Shown here piece by piece: positions 52,672 through 64,000 of a DNA stretch of 64,000 bases. This DNA is from Atherinomorus stipes (lineage: Eukaryota; Chordata; Actinopteri; Atheriniformes; Atherinidae), in the NCBI GenBank assembly GCA_023101725.1, contig JALJCO010010195.1, positions 1,178,001 through 1,242,000 of the forward strand, written 5' to 3'. How positions within the stretch are numbered: position 1 is the stretch's first letter; every line of letters begins with the position of its first letter. Made by a program: the position numbers and the translations under genes. The notes under the pieces were generated by a model. That model ran no database searches, was not told the origin of the DNA, and was given only the letters and a program-made list of their open reading frames with translations.

Positions 52672-52770
52672 GCTTACAGAAAAACCACATATGCAAACGT
52701 GTGCTTTTGGAACATTTTAGTGTGATCCACATGTGGTTACATGTGAGATTCATGTGGTTTTTCTGTAAGC
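52672..52770. repeat. Perfect 19-bp inverted repeat enclosing CACATGTG palindrome
   Basis: GCTTACAGAAAAACCACAT (52672-52690) is the exact reverse complement of 52752-52770, with 61 bases between. The spacer contains the 10-bp palindrome CCACATGTGG (about 52728-52737) and further CACAT/ATGTG words, so nested pairing is possible. It may be the terminal repeats of a 99-bp MITE or a structured transcript. No clear target duplication was seen. Confidence 0.7.
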
Positions 52771-55700
52771 GATGCTTTTAAGGCAACGGTTATGCTAATT
52801 GGAATGCTCATACATGTTGTATTTTTGGATATAAGCATGATCTTTCAGATAGAAGGGCTTGTTGTGATAACTGTAATGATGAGCTGCACCATTTTCCCTT
52901 TGTCCTCCTGCTCAGGAACATTTTTTAAAAAGCAATAAAAACTGGAAAAGAATGGTTTAGCAGAATGTTGAAAGAACAACAGCGATAAAACTTCTCCTCT
53001 GAAAACATTTTTCACCAGCTGCTTCTGTCTTCATCTGCACTGCTGAAACATCATAATGTTTCATTTGTTATCATGTGACCAAACCGCGTAACCTATGGCA
53101 TCAGATGTGGATAGCCTCATTCATCTTACTCCAGCCATCCACTGGCTCCTGGGTGATGACCTTTATCCCATTTGATTTTGATCTAGTGTCCACAGTCAGT
53201 TGATGCTATCTGTTTCCAGTCTCCCTTCAGTCTTTCGTCTTGGGTCCTTGCCATTTCATCAACATAGTGTTCCCTAGAGCTGTCTCAAGAAATGTTTTAC
53301 ACCACTCCGATATCTAGCTCCAGAGTTGTCCTCAGTTTTGGGAAGTATCTTAAGTGCAGCCTCCACATAGCTTGAAGACTTTGGGTACGTTTTGACATCA
53401 CAATATCTTGTCAGAGAGAAACAATGCCTTTGGTTGAGCTGCCAAATCATGCTGAAAGCCTGAATCCAAATTCCACACACACAAAAGAAATCAATATGAT
53501 ATTCGTTTCATCATCAAAGGGCACGGCCATATATAAGCTTGTTCTGAAATTTGAGCTTTAGAATTTTACTGGAGTCTCTTAAGTTACACAATACATTTTA
53601 GAGTGTTGAGGTCTAATAAGTTGGGACATGAGGTCATTACCAGGATGAATAATCAATTTATCTTTAGTAAGGGAATAATTCCTCCTTATGCTTGCAATTC
53701 TGTGGTCTTTGCAACTCGGGCTTTTTACAATTATAGGACTAATTTGTTATACAAATTCCAGATTCCTTAATAAAATGTTGTTGATTAAATGGTAAATAGT
53801 ATAGATTTGCTGATATAATTAAAATGCAGGGGTGTTCAGAGACTGCTACAGTATAGTATTGTGTATTACCATCTCACATTAATGCCTTATATGAGACAGA
53901 AAGGAATAATTGTCAGTACTGTACTGTAATAGATTACATTTTAGTATTGTGTTTGACAAGCTCTAGTCAATTATTAAGTTAAAACTTGTTTTGTGAACAG
54001 GAGGGAAAAAAGGAGTACATCTTAATAATTATTATTTAATTTATAAAAAATGACTTGTATGTTGGCTCATATAAAAGTAATTAGAACCATTAAAAAAGAA
54101 TGGCTGTAGGTTGTCCAGGCCTGGTATCATCATGCATCCTGGGTGATCGGATCATAAAGTGTTCACTCCTGGTATTAAATTACATCTTCACAAACAGAGT
54201 AAGTGTTTGTGATCAGATCTTTTGCTCCCTCAAGATGTAAATAAACACATAGCTGTTATCTTACTGCAGCTGAGCAGCAAACAGGACAACACTATGTTGA
54301 CTAATGCTTCTGTAAAAATCAGAAATACAATATCAAATTTTCTTTTTTTTTTCTTTTTATTCTTCTTCTTCTTGTTTTTTACCAAAACATTTTGCAACAG
54401 GCGTGATAATAGTAAGGTGAAGTAGCATAGAGTGACTGATTTGTGCTGTTGCAGAGTTCAGTGTCAGCACACCTCTGCAGACTAAAAACACACCAACTGA
54501 AGCTTTGTAAGCTCTGCAGTTTTCTTCCTAAACCAGCCTAGGAAGAAAAGCCTGAAAAATGACATCTGCTCAAGATAAACAACAACTTCACTACCTGCGA
54601 CACATTCAGGGTTGTGCACTCGTTGTAATGTGTAACAACACATTCCTCCTTCCATCATCTCATGTTAAAATTCTCCTATGTTACACTGAAGCTGAAGCTC
54701 TGACGAGCAGAAATATGTGCAACTTGCTCAGCATTCAGGGTAAAGCTTGTTAAAAAGGGACTCCAAGGGTGGACGGGACAAATCAGAGCTTTAGTGCCGC
54801 ATTTATAACTGTTTTGTTCACCGTCTGCGGAATGAATGCAGAAGATGAGCAGGAAGAATGATAAATGTCATGAGTTTGGTCCCTGCTTCAAACAAAATGT
54901 AATTTTTTTCTGGAAATGGGAAAAGCATGAAACATCCCCAGTGGAATCTTAGCTTCTTTCATTTAGTCACATCAGGTTAGTAAATAGTCCTTCATTGTGG
55001 CCTGCAGTACATTTGTTTAAACACTGTTACATAAATGTTGTCTCAGACTCCTTTTGAATGTAGCTCAAGTAATCAGATCTGACTGCATTCTCAAACCCTC
55101 CTGACTGTGTCCACACCTGCACACCTGTCTACTTGTGATCTGATCATCCCAGACGCATGTTAGCACCAGTTCTGAACAACATCTTCATGTGGCAAGGACC
55201 CCTGAACAAAACCGTATGCTCAGACTCTGACTTTGTTATTGCAGCTGCAGAAGCTCAGAAACTGTCAGCCCACCTGAGGTTATGCAGTTGTTTTCTTATT
55301 TCTCATCATTTTATTCATAAGTCCATTCTCCAATGTTTGATGTGAACTGAATTTGAATCCTGTTAAGAAATGCCTGTTAGTTTTACAGTCCTAATGTGTT
55401 TTGTGTCTGAATGTGAGCAGTGTGTTACACGCTTGTATTCCAGACTGATTGATGAGCAGGTAATTTGTGAGGTTTTAGGTACATATTTGCATAAACCCTT
55501 TAAAAAGTCTATTCTGCACACACAGTCACTTTCTTAACTACTTACTTTCAAAATGCAGATGAGGTTCAAAATTTCTTGAGACCCTTATTACCACCAACAA
55601 AAACTTCCAAATGTTGCAAAGAATCCAAAATGGTTTCAAGTCACAGTTTAAGTTTTAAGAATGGAAGAGGTATTTGGCTGACGTTGATAGGAATTTATGA

Positions 55701-58700
55701 ATCCCCAAAGAGTTCCTCAAAAATCAAAAGAAAAAACATGAAACCTTTAACCCTCACACTCGAGAGTGAAGCTTGACTCCTGAGTTTGGATTCAGAATTG
55801 AAATGTTGGAGAACTGGTGCGTTGACCCTTGAGGATTGGCATTTAAATGCAAATCCACATCTGGTGGGTAACAGAAATAATTTATTCGACATGTATCATG
55901 ATAACAAGGCTTGTGAGTTGTGCGAGGCTGCCTTTGTTGCACACACAGGCAGAAAGCAGCCCTGCTGTTTAGGTGGATTTGAGACACCCACATGACAATT
56001 GTCATCCTGCAGTATTGTATGACTAATGGCCAGCAGGGAAAGGTCCAGCTCTGTCTGTGCTGGTGTGTAGAGAAATAAGTTAACAAAAAACATTCTCATC
56101 TTTTGCTTATATTTAATTCCAGAGAAGATCAAACAAGGTTTTTGTTTCCCTTTGACATGCTCACATTAATTCTAAAGGTGATAGTTCAGACACCCCAACA
56201 TTAGGGAGGAAAACAAGACAGAGAGGGAAATTAAAAGTAACCAAGGTCTGGCAGCTGAATGTGCTTTGAATTTGAACACATGTGTAGCGCTTCTCTGAAA
56301 AGTGCATTAGGAAAAATGAGACAAATCAGTTCTTTAATATAAAAAAGTGTTAAAGAAAAGGCTAAAGATAGCATATATTTTAACAGCTCACATATTAATC
56401 AACTCAAAAGGTGGCATAAAAACGATAATTCACCTGACAGATCATTTGTTGAAGCTTTTTAAAGCCAAACAACCTCCTGTAACCTTCACAACATGTAAAG
56501 GTATAAGCATCAAAACCACACAGTGGCTGTTGCAGCCAAGAAATGAATAGCTCTGTAACCTCCTTAGACCTTGCAAGTCCAGCAAGGTGGCAGAAGCACA
56601 AAGTTCAGTAACCAGTCTACTCGAGTCAGATATTACTGTGAATGCAAACAGTGTCCTGACTAAAGATTATTTAGTGCATTAAACTTAATTCATGCTAGTT
56701 TTTCAAATTTACTGTCTCACATCCAATTTTCTGAACTTTTTGCCCAATAAAAAAAACATGCTCAGTACTATTTGCTTTTGTTTTTAGTAAACAAAAAAAC
56801 CCTCCTGTTCTGCTATAAATGATGCAAATAAAGCTGTAACTGAATAACTTATTTAAGACTAACCATTCTTAATGCGTTGTAAAAATTAAGTAAATATTCA
56901 GAGAACAAAATTAGATTAAAATTTGTGTTTGTATATCTGCAACTGTATCTGTTAAAACTCATAGGTTTTTTTCATCGATATAAGTGGCAGGTGTTGATTC
57001 TTTAAAAAACTGACAGCAAAGCTGGAAAAAGATGTTATGTAAAAGTGCACCAGCCAACTCTTATATAGAATAAAACTAACATGAATATATCGTGGAAAAA
57101 CAGTAAAAAAAAGCACTTCTTTTTTATTGGGTTCCAAAAATGTCTTTACCTACCAACCATGCAACTTTTTTTTTTAATGTGTTTTTATTTATCTTATTTC
57201 AAGTGTTTATTATTGCTGTATCTTTAAACTGACAATAGCTGCCAGGCTGCTGATTGGTTTAAACTGAGTTTTGGATGCAAACATATCACTTGAAACCCAG
57301 GCAAGATGGATTTTCCTCTGGTTATGATCTAGCATAATCTCATCAGACTCAAGCTGCCCTGCATGATCATTAATGACAAATCTGTTATTGTAATGATGAC
57401 GATAAAAGTCTTCTCACATTATTTTAATCAATTCAGTGAACAAAGAGAAAGTCATAATGAATAAGTAAACTGTGATGAATAGTTTGTAAACTTTGTGTCT
57501 GCATGTGGAGGAGGAATATGAAATAACTGAAGAACATCTGGAACTCAAAACAGCACAAATTGCAACACTATATAGTGAAACTTCATGAAACACTTGTGAA
57601 AACAAATAGTTTTGCTGTATGGATGTAGAGAATAAACAATGTAAACAAAAAAGACTGACGTCTTCTAAAAGATTCTTGAGACACACTACAATTAAAATAA
57701 TGTGGTAGGACAAAGGAGGACCTGGATGGGGCTTGAACCCCAGTCTCCTAGGTAAGAATCATGTCCATTGCCCAGTTGATCAACAGAACATCCCTGTGAT
57801 CAAATACCCTGGGCGCATGATCAATCGGAGGCATACAGTAGTGATAGGACCATCAGCTGTCACAATAAGCTGGCAGGAACACATCAGACATGATGGAATG
57901 CTGGACAGAACAGGAAAGAAAGACTCAAATGACAAAGCCAAAAGTGCAGATGGAAATTTAGTTTCTATTTCTAATGAAAAAGCCCAATAACAACTGATAT
58001 GGGTCCCAAATTTGGAAGAAGAGGACATGGAAAGCTGAAGATTACCACACAGCTAGCCATCAAGGAGAGGATGACAGCAGGATGGAGCTCATGGAGCGAG
58101 GCGAGGATGGAGCAGCGTGGAGAGGGAATCTGGAGGCCTTATGTGCCACTTGGCACACAGAAGATGGGTGAAGGTGAACGTTAACAAAACACCTTCTTTC
58201 TCCCAAACCATAATTTGCCCACATCAGGGAAGATTAGGAATCATAGCCTTAGTAATATTCAACCCTGTACCAAAATCCTGTCAAATAAACTGCTGTACCC
58301 TGCTGCTGATTTGCTTTCACAGCCGGTATCAGAGGGTCGGTACAAATGACCTATTTGACTGCTTAGGTTGGAGGACTTGTTGGTAAATAGGGCATATCTT
58401 GGGGACTATTTTCAGCTGCAGATTAATGCACATTTGGTATGCCAGAGAATTATGACAGCAGGGTGGTGTATGTGGGATTGACTAAAAATAAACAACAGCT
58501 CCCATGTTCATCCTAATGAAGCAACATGCCACCCGGTGCAACAGTGTCAGCCCTGTCTCCTATGAAATTGCACTTATATATAATTGTTTTGCCACATCAA
58601 ATATGTTTTGAAGGAAATGTAAAGCTGCCTGGATTACATTTTCCGTCTAATAACAAAATGTTTTTCAAAAAGTATTTGCTATGTTACAAACATGTAACAC

Positions 58701-61046
58701 TGAGGCTTTCATTAAAATGTTCACAGCGAATTTAATTTCTTTCCAGCTTATTAAATCTGCAACACATTATCCTCCTATAGCATCTGAAGGATTATCAAAC
58801 AGTCTTATATGATTATTTCCAGGCATTGGAAATGCCTGTTTAAGGTGATGAGATATTCCCTGTCTTGCTCGAACACAAAAAGAGATACAGTGACTTGAGG
58901 CACTCCATGGTTATCAACATCGAATGAGACCACAGTCTTTTTCTAACCTTGTAAACAGCGTGCTTGTTGCCTCAATCTAACCACAGATTGGACTCAGAAT
59001 GCAAACCTCACTGGAGTCTAAGTCCTGCGCTTTGTACATCTGCCATCCAACACAACAGTCTCTCTGCTGGTCTGATGCAGGAAACAAATGAGGCAATTCA
59101 TTTACTGAAAAAAATGTCTATTATTCCAGGCAACACTTGTTTGCAGGGATAAATTTATTACTTTTATGCTTTTTGCTAGATTTCTTAAGAAAAAACAAAC
59201 CCAGACACCTATCTTTTAAATAGAACAGTGCACTGGAAACATTTACTAAACAGTAATAAGATCTTCCTGAACACCCTCTTGCGAATAAAGTTAGTTTCAC
59301 CCGTTGGCTTTGAGATTTCTGCAGCTACTCTGAAGGACCAAAATGCCACAACAAATCATCTATCCCAAAACAACATCCTGGACACTCAGGAGGTATTAAC
59401 AGGCTTCTATTTCGGCAACTTAATTGTATCAAATTGGGTGAAGAAGTGCAGAGGTTTCTCAGGCAGGCCTCTCAAAACCTTGACACATAGAATTAAAATT
59501 TTCTGCATGGCCAGTTACATGTATCAGAGAAATGATTTTTGGTGGGTACATTTAATGAACTGTCCCTTTAAGACTTGTAACCTGATGAGGAGTCATGACA
59601 CATGGATTATGCAGAGATATGGATCATTACTGCAAGACAAAAATCACATTAAACTGGTTAAAAGAAGCTGTATATAACTGTTATTTGCCATTAAATTATA
59701 GACATTTGCAGTGGGATTCATCTAACCAGAAATAATTAATATTCCTGTGTGCTGCTCTTGATACAACAGATTTAACTGTTTGATGTTTTTGATAAGGATG
59801 TTGTTTTTTCCTGTGTTACCGTTTACAAAACCTACAGTATCTTGTGTGGATAATTACCATATTTACAAAATGTCTCACGGAGACATTTGTTCCAAGCAAA
59901 ACTTATTCTTGTCTTTATTTATTCTGCAGCAAGATTCAGTGGCTTTTGCTGATCATCATTCCCGCTCACCACCATCAGTATTCCAGTGTGCAGCTTGAAG
60001 AGCAGTGCAACCAGCGAAGGGAGCAAAAACAGAATGATAAACAATTTAATCTCACTTTTAATCATGCTTGTGCCGAGTGGTAAGTGAATCACATGAGAGA
60101 GATGCCAAGATATTACAAGTGTACTTAAAAACAGCATGGCTGCTGTTTGTCATCTCTACTCTGGATTACAACAGGTATAGTTGTACACCAACAGAATAAT
60201 GTGCTTTCAAGTAAAAATCAATTCGTCATGAAACAAGTGATGCATCCGTGTGTTTTTACGGTCAACAAAGCAGCAGAAATTGCAGTTCATATAGCAGGTC
60301 AGCTGCTGTGGTCTCATTAACGACAGTTATCCATGACAAAGTTGTCAGGTTTCAGAAGAACAAGGCAGCCAAAGGCACGCATTAGGATGTAGCTTATTTA
60401 TTATGGATATGAACCACCCTCTCATTCCGAGTTCAGATCATATTAAATGGTATGACTGTGACAATGCAGACCCAATTGTCAATAGCAGCTCTTTCCTGGG
60501 GTTTTAACATAGACTGAATGATAATTAGTTTCCCTTTGTTGTCCTTATCTCTTACCTGCAGAAATGGCCAATTTATGCAGGCTGCACCCTGGCCAGCCAA
60601 AGTTGGTGCTCCCTAGAGGAGGAAAGCAGCCATGTTTCAGACAATGAAAATGAACTCAGGAGCAACTCAAGGTTGATTTAGATCCTCAGCAGCGTGGAAT
60701 AAAATTAGGAAGCAGGCCACAGTGATCTTGCCCTGATGTTGACACAGCTTCCTCTCAGAATTGCTCTCATAGAGTACCTGTATCACTGAGGAGGCCCATA
60801 TGCATCACTGAGTTCTGGTCAAGTGAGAATAAAAATGCAAATGTCATATTGTTGAAATGCTGAGTGAACTAAATGTCAGTCCATCTTTTCTTATGAGATA
60901 TGAGATTGATGTGGATAAGCTGTTGAAGGAAAATGTGATAGCTGCATAAGGCAGGTTATACCAACAGCTGTGATATTTGAGCTGTGAAATAAGCCTTGTT
61001 TCAGAGGAATAAGCAGTTGTCATATGTCCTTTACAAAGATTTTCCT
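52771..61046. other. Non-coding DNA upstream of pcdh17
   Basis: No recognisable exon. It includes a TTC/T-rich tract (about 54343-54375) and a tRNA-like box pattern on the minus strand at about 57715-57790. The longest open frame (59228-59677) has no family resemblance. Confidence 0.45.
57715..57790 (-). repeat. Degenerate tRNA-like sequence (possible SINE head or tRNA pseudogene)
   Basis: On the minus strand a perfect polymerase III B-box GGTTCAAGCCC follows, at tRNA-like spacing, an A-box-like TGATCAACTGG with one mismatch. The acceptor and anticodon stems do not fold cleanly, so a functional tRNA is unlikely. Confidence 0.3.
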
Positions 61047-61080
61047 AAAAAAAAAAAAAAAAAACACACACACGCACGCA
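61047..61080. repeat. A-run followed by (CA)n
   Basis: About 18 A then ACACACACACGCACGCA. It may be the tail of an old retroposon, but no body is recognisable on its 5' side. Confidence 0.8.
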
Positions 61081-61609
61081 GTCTGTCTCCTTTTATATCT
61101 TTTGATTGAATTTTTCTAAAAAGCAACAATGCAATGAGGGAACAGTCAGATGTAAGACTTAAATAATTGAAAGGAATGTTTAGTTCTGAATACCTGAGGA
61201 GTTTTCAGTCACACTTAGAACATAACACCCAGTAACTCTGTTAACATTTTTGTCAGCTTTAATTTGACATTTTCCACACCAAGTTGGCCATCTGTTCCAT
61301 TTCTCTCCAAAAAGGACCACTTGTCAAGTCTTTGCAGCTTCTACTATAGCCTACCCCAGCCAAACACATTTCATCGATCTGTCTATAATCCCTAGTTCAC
61401 ATCCACATGTATAAGGAGCAACATCCAGCAGCACGTTTTCTCTCTGATGCTGCTGCTTGGTGCGCACACATCAGTAAATGAATCACGTAGCACTAGAACA
61501 GCCCTTCTTCATGCGATCTCGCCAGACCTATTGGAGAAATCCCCCCAATGCAAGATCTGTCACTGTTCACTCATTTGCGGGGAAGACGATCAGAAACTAT
61601 GTTAAATGC

Positions 61610-61665
61610 GGCAAGAAATCCACTGGAGTCTGTTATAAAGGCGTCGAGAGGTTTCCGGTCAGATC
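61610..61665 (+). promoter_or_regulatory. pcdh17: Candidate core promoter of pcdh17 (TATA box)
   Basis: TATAAAG at 61634-61640 lies in a stretch noticeably richer in CpG than the DNA upstream (about 61.4-62.2 kb). A TATA box here would start transcription near 61665, leaving a leader of almost 1 kb. The support is motif, composition and position only. Confidence 0.45.
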
Positions 61666-62641
61666 GCCTCAGTGTGAAGGGAGCAGGTTTCAACAGTTGA
61701 CGCGGAGAGAGAACTGAGCGCAGGAGAGGCGATTAATTTTGATTATCTGAAATCTTCCAGCACCTTTGTTGTTGTTGTTTTGGGGTTTTTTTTGGCATTT
61801 TTTCTCGCAACATTTACGGGGACAGTGCGGAGGAGGATTGTCCGAATGAAGGATGCAAGAGCGCTGGGTCCAATTGGACTGGATTATGGGATTACTGGAC
61901 TGATTATAGGACAATCATCGGGCAAAAGTCGCAGCCGTGCTGTAGATGCTTTTGAATGACTGGAACACAAAAGGTTGGACAGGAGTATCAGTTCTATATC
62001 CGGCTTTTATTCCACTTAGTGGCATGGGAAGGCTGAATGTGCCTCGCGAACAGAAGGCAAATGCAACAGTGTGCCGCACCGGGAAAAAAGTAAATGCGTT
62101 GTGAATGGTAACATCGGGCAATGCTGCATTTTGAATGGCCATGTCAGTATTTGCAGTAGCCTAGGTGTAGATGTCGCATGGGGGCAATGCGCTTTTGTAA
62201 GCCACGGTCTAACCTTCACCACAGAGATCCAAACGCTTTAACCTTGGATGCGGTAGGGAATATTAATACTTTATATTCATCGATTATTCATTAGGTCCCC
62301 CCTCCCGTTAAGAAAAAAAAACAAAGCAATTCTCGTGCGCTATGTTGGATTTGATATTTAATTCATACATCAGGTGTCGTCGGGCGGTCATCTTTGTTTA
62401 CAGAAAGAGTTCATCTTAGACACACGGCATGTGAAAGAGGTTACGATACCGATTAAGAGGAGACAACGCTTCACAAATCTGATTAATACCTAATTAGTGT
62501 GAGATCGGCGTCGACCACATGCCTGGTGAGGGTTTAGTACTCTAGGTTTGCCGTAATCAACAGGTTGAAAGTCAACGAGGATTTTCTCTCCCCCCCTCCT
62601 TTTCTTTTCTGTCTGCCACTACTGCATATCTAGTTGAAGGG
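61666..62641 (+). other. pcdh17: Probable pcdh17 5' untranslated leader
   Basis: The DNA between the candidate TATA box and the pcdh17 ATG has no credible coding frame. It is CpG-richer in its first half and ends in a pyrimidine-rich tract (about 62584-62612) just before the start. Several upstream ATGs occur (for example near 61845), so if it is transcribed in full, upstream frames could dampen translation. The pyrimidine tract could also be a splice acceptor context, so an intron in the leader is possible. Confidence 0.4.
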
Positions 62642-64000
62642 ATGCGTCTCTCTGTACCCGTTTTCTTTCTTCTGTGGGTTAAAGCCCTGACATTGAAAAA
62701 TTTAAATTATTCTGTCCCAGAGGAGCAGGGACCTGGAACTGTTATAGGTAATATTGCGAAAGATGCCGGATATGGGACCATTGAGAGGGGGAAAAAATCA
62801 AACTTCAGAGTACTGGAGAATTCTGCACCACATTTGGTGGATGTTGACCCCGAGAGTGGACTCATTTTCACCAAACAAAGGATTGACAGGGAGACGTTGT
62901 GTAGGCGCAACCCAAAGTGCCAGCTCTCTATGGAGGTCTTTGCCAATGACAAGGAAATTTGCATGATCAAGATTGATATACAGGACATCAACGACAACTC
63001 GCCCAGTTTTCCTTCAGATCACGTGAATATTGATATTTCAGAAAACGCTGCTGCTGGGACCCGTTTCCCTCTGACTATTGCACATGACTCAGATTCTGGG
63101 GAAAATGGGATAAAGACCTATCAAGTCACAAGAGATGATTACAATACCTTCTCTTTGGATTTAAAAGTGAGGGGTGATGGGACCATATATCCAGAGCTGG
63201 TGGTTCAGAGACCTCTGGATAGAGAGGATCAGAGTCATCACACCCTTCTTCTCACTGCAATTGATGGTGGGGAGTATCCGAGATCAGGCTCCATGCAGAT
63301 CAACGTCAGAGTGACTGATTCGAATGACAATAGCCCAGTTTTTGATAAATCCTCCTATGTGCTAGAGATTCCAGAGAATTCCCCCCTGGAAAAGTACTTA
63401 TAGATCTGAATGCCACCGATCAAGATGAGGGAAGCAACGGGCAGGTGGTTTATTCCTTCACTGGATATGCATCTGAGCGAATACAAGATTTGTTCTCCAT
63501 AGATCCCAATACTGGCGTCATCAAGGTCCAAGGAGAGATTGACTTTGAGGAGAATCCAATCTTAGAGTTTGATGTGCAGGCTAAAGATCTGGGGCCCAAC
63601 CCAATTCCAGGCCACTGCAAAATAAGTGTCAAAGTGCTTGACAAAAATGATAATTCGCCAGTAATAAGTTTTGTTTCTGTCCGGCAGGGAGCCATCAGTG
63701 AGGCGGCTCCTCCAGAGTCTGTCATAGCGCTGGTCAGAGTGACGGATAAAGATTCTGGCCGTAATGGTCAGCTTCAGTGTAGGGTGCTGGGAAATGTACC
63801 CTTCAGACTGCAGGAAAATAATGATAATTTTTACACCCTGCTCACAGACAGACCTCTGGACCGAGAGATGAAAGATGAATATAATGTAACAATTGTGGCG
63901 AGAGACAATGGGATCCCTTCTTTGAACAACACTAGGTCATTCACTGTGAAGATTTTAGATGAGAATGACAATGCACCTCGTTTTACAAAGACATTGTATG
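62642..64000 (+). CDS. pcdh17: Protocadherin-17, 5' part of first coding exon; frameshifted, runs off window
   Basis: Delta-2 protocadherin of axons and synapses. The N-terminus (hydrophobic leader to about residue 17, then [15 protein letters not shown]) and [11 protein letters not shown] are almost identical to human PCDH17. EC1 ends at DINDNSP (about 115), EC2 at DSNDNSP (about 226), EC3 at DKNDNSP and EC4 at DENDNAP (63958-63978); the EC1 C-X5-C pair is C87 and C93. The start ATG at 62642 has G at -3 and gives an N-terminus collinear with the human protein. The frame breaks near 63385-63393: as written it stops at 63401-63403 (253 residues), but from 63394 the other frame is open to 64000 (about 202 codons) and resumes the PCDH17 sequence ([13 protein letters not shown]). 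One base seems missing in EC3, next to a C-run and an A-run. EC5-EC6, the membrane segment and tail lie beyond the window. Confidence 0.93.

Noticed and set aside
59228..59677. Open frame of 149 codons upstream of pcdh17
   Set aside because: The translation has no recognisable family, and no splice or promoter context supports it.
62642..63403. Calling pcdh17 a truncated 253-residue protein or settled pseudogene
   Set aside because: The frame resumes one base off with conserved PCDH17 sequence to the window end and no further lesion, so a complete gene with one sequence error is at least as likely.
1..64000. CRISPR arrays, bacterial operons, prophage or other prokaryotic systems
   Set aside because: No regularly spaced repeats, and introns, fish repeats and long gene-free DNA are clearly vertebrate.

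Overview
The window looks like genomic DNA from a teleost fish, probably a percomorph; the rank is inference. It is AT-rich, gene-poor and intron-containing, with fish-type repeats (Tc1/mariner, hAT-like and CAGGGGTGTCC-ended short elements, a tRNA-derived SINE, L2-like LINE remnants). The two recognisable genes are non-clustered delta-2 protocadherins. I see no bacterial or viral genes, no CRISPR array and no convincing functional RNA gene.

Layout. From 1 to about 38.9 kb there is no protein-coding gene, only repeats in non-coding DNA: an A-rich tract, a 1.17-kb hAT-type element with a perfect 8-bp target duplication (5549-6718), a mosaic of direct and inverted repeat units (about 7.34-9.19 kb), a dead Tc1/mariner copy (16283-17762), a 209-bp short inverted-repeat element (18270-18478), a CpG-richer block (about 18.95-20.06 kb), a full-length SINE (23549-23883) with two further copies on the minus strand, and a (CTTT)n microsatellite. 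pcdh8 (paraxial protocadherin, papc) occupies 39.2-42.8 kb on the plus strand: one large exon for the signal peptide, six cadherin repeats and membrane segment, then three small cytoplasmic exons. About 19 kb of non-coding DNA follows. The window ends inside the first coding exon of pcdh17 (from 62642), also on the plus strand, with a candidate TATA box about 1 kb upstream.

How the genes relate. Both encode single-pass, calcium-binding adhesion receptors. PCDH8/PAPC acts in gastrulation movements, somite boundaries and activity-dependent synapse remodelling; PCDH17 acts in axon growth and synapse organisation. Human PCDH8 and PCDH17 both lie on chromosome 13 but megabases apart; here about 20 kb separates them, head to tail. 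The large non-coding flanks are the usual setting for long-range enhancers of such genes.

Most important anomalies: a one-base frameshift in pcdh17 near 63385-63393, with the downstream frame intact to the window end (probably an assembly error, possibly a real lesion), and a predicted pcdh8 tail that keeps the DSGKGDSD acidic motif but lacks the GHSDRCW motif. No clearly new biological system was found.
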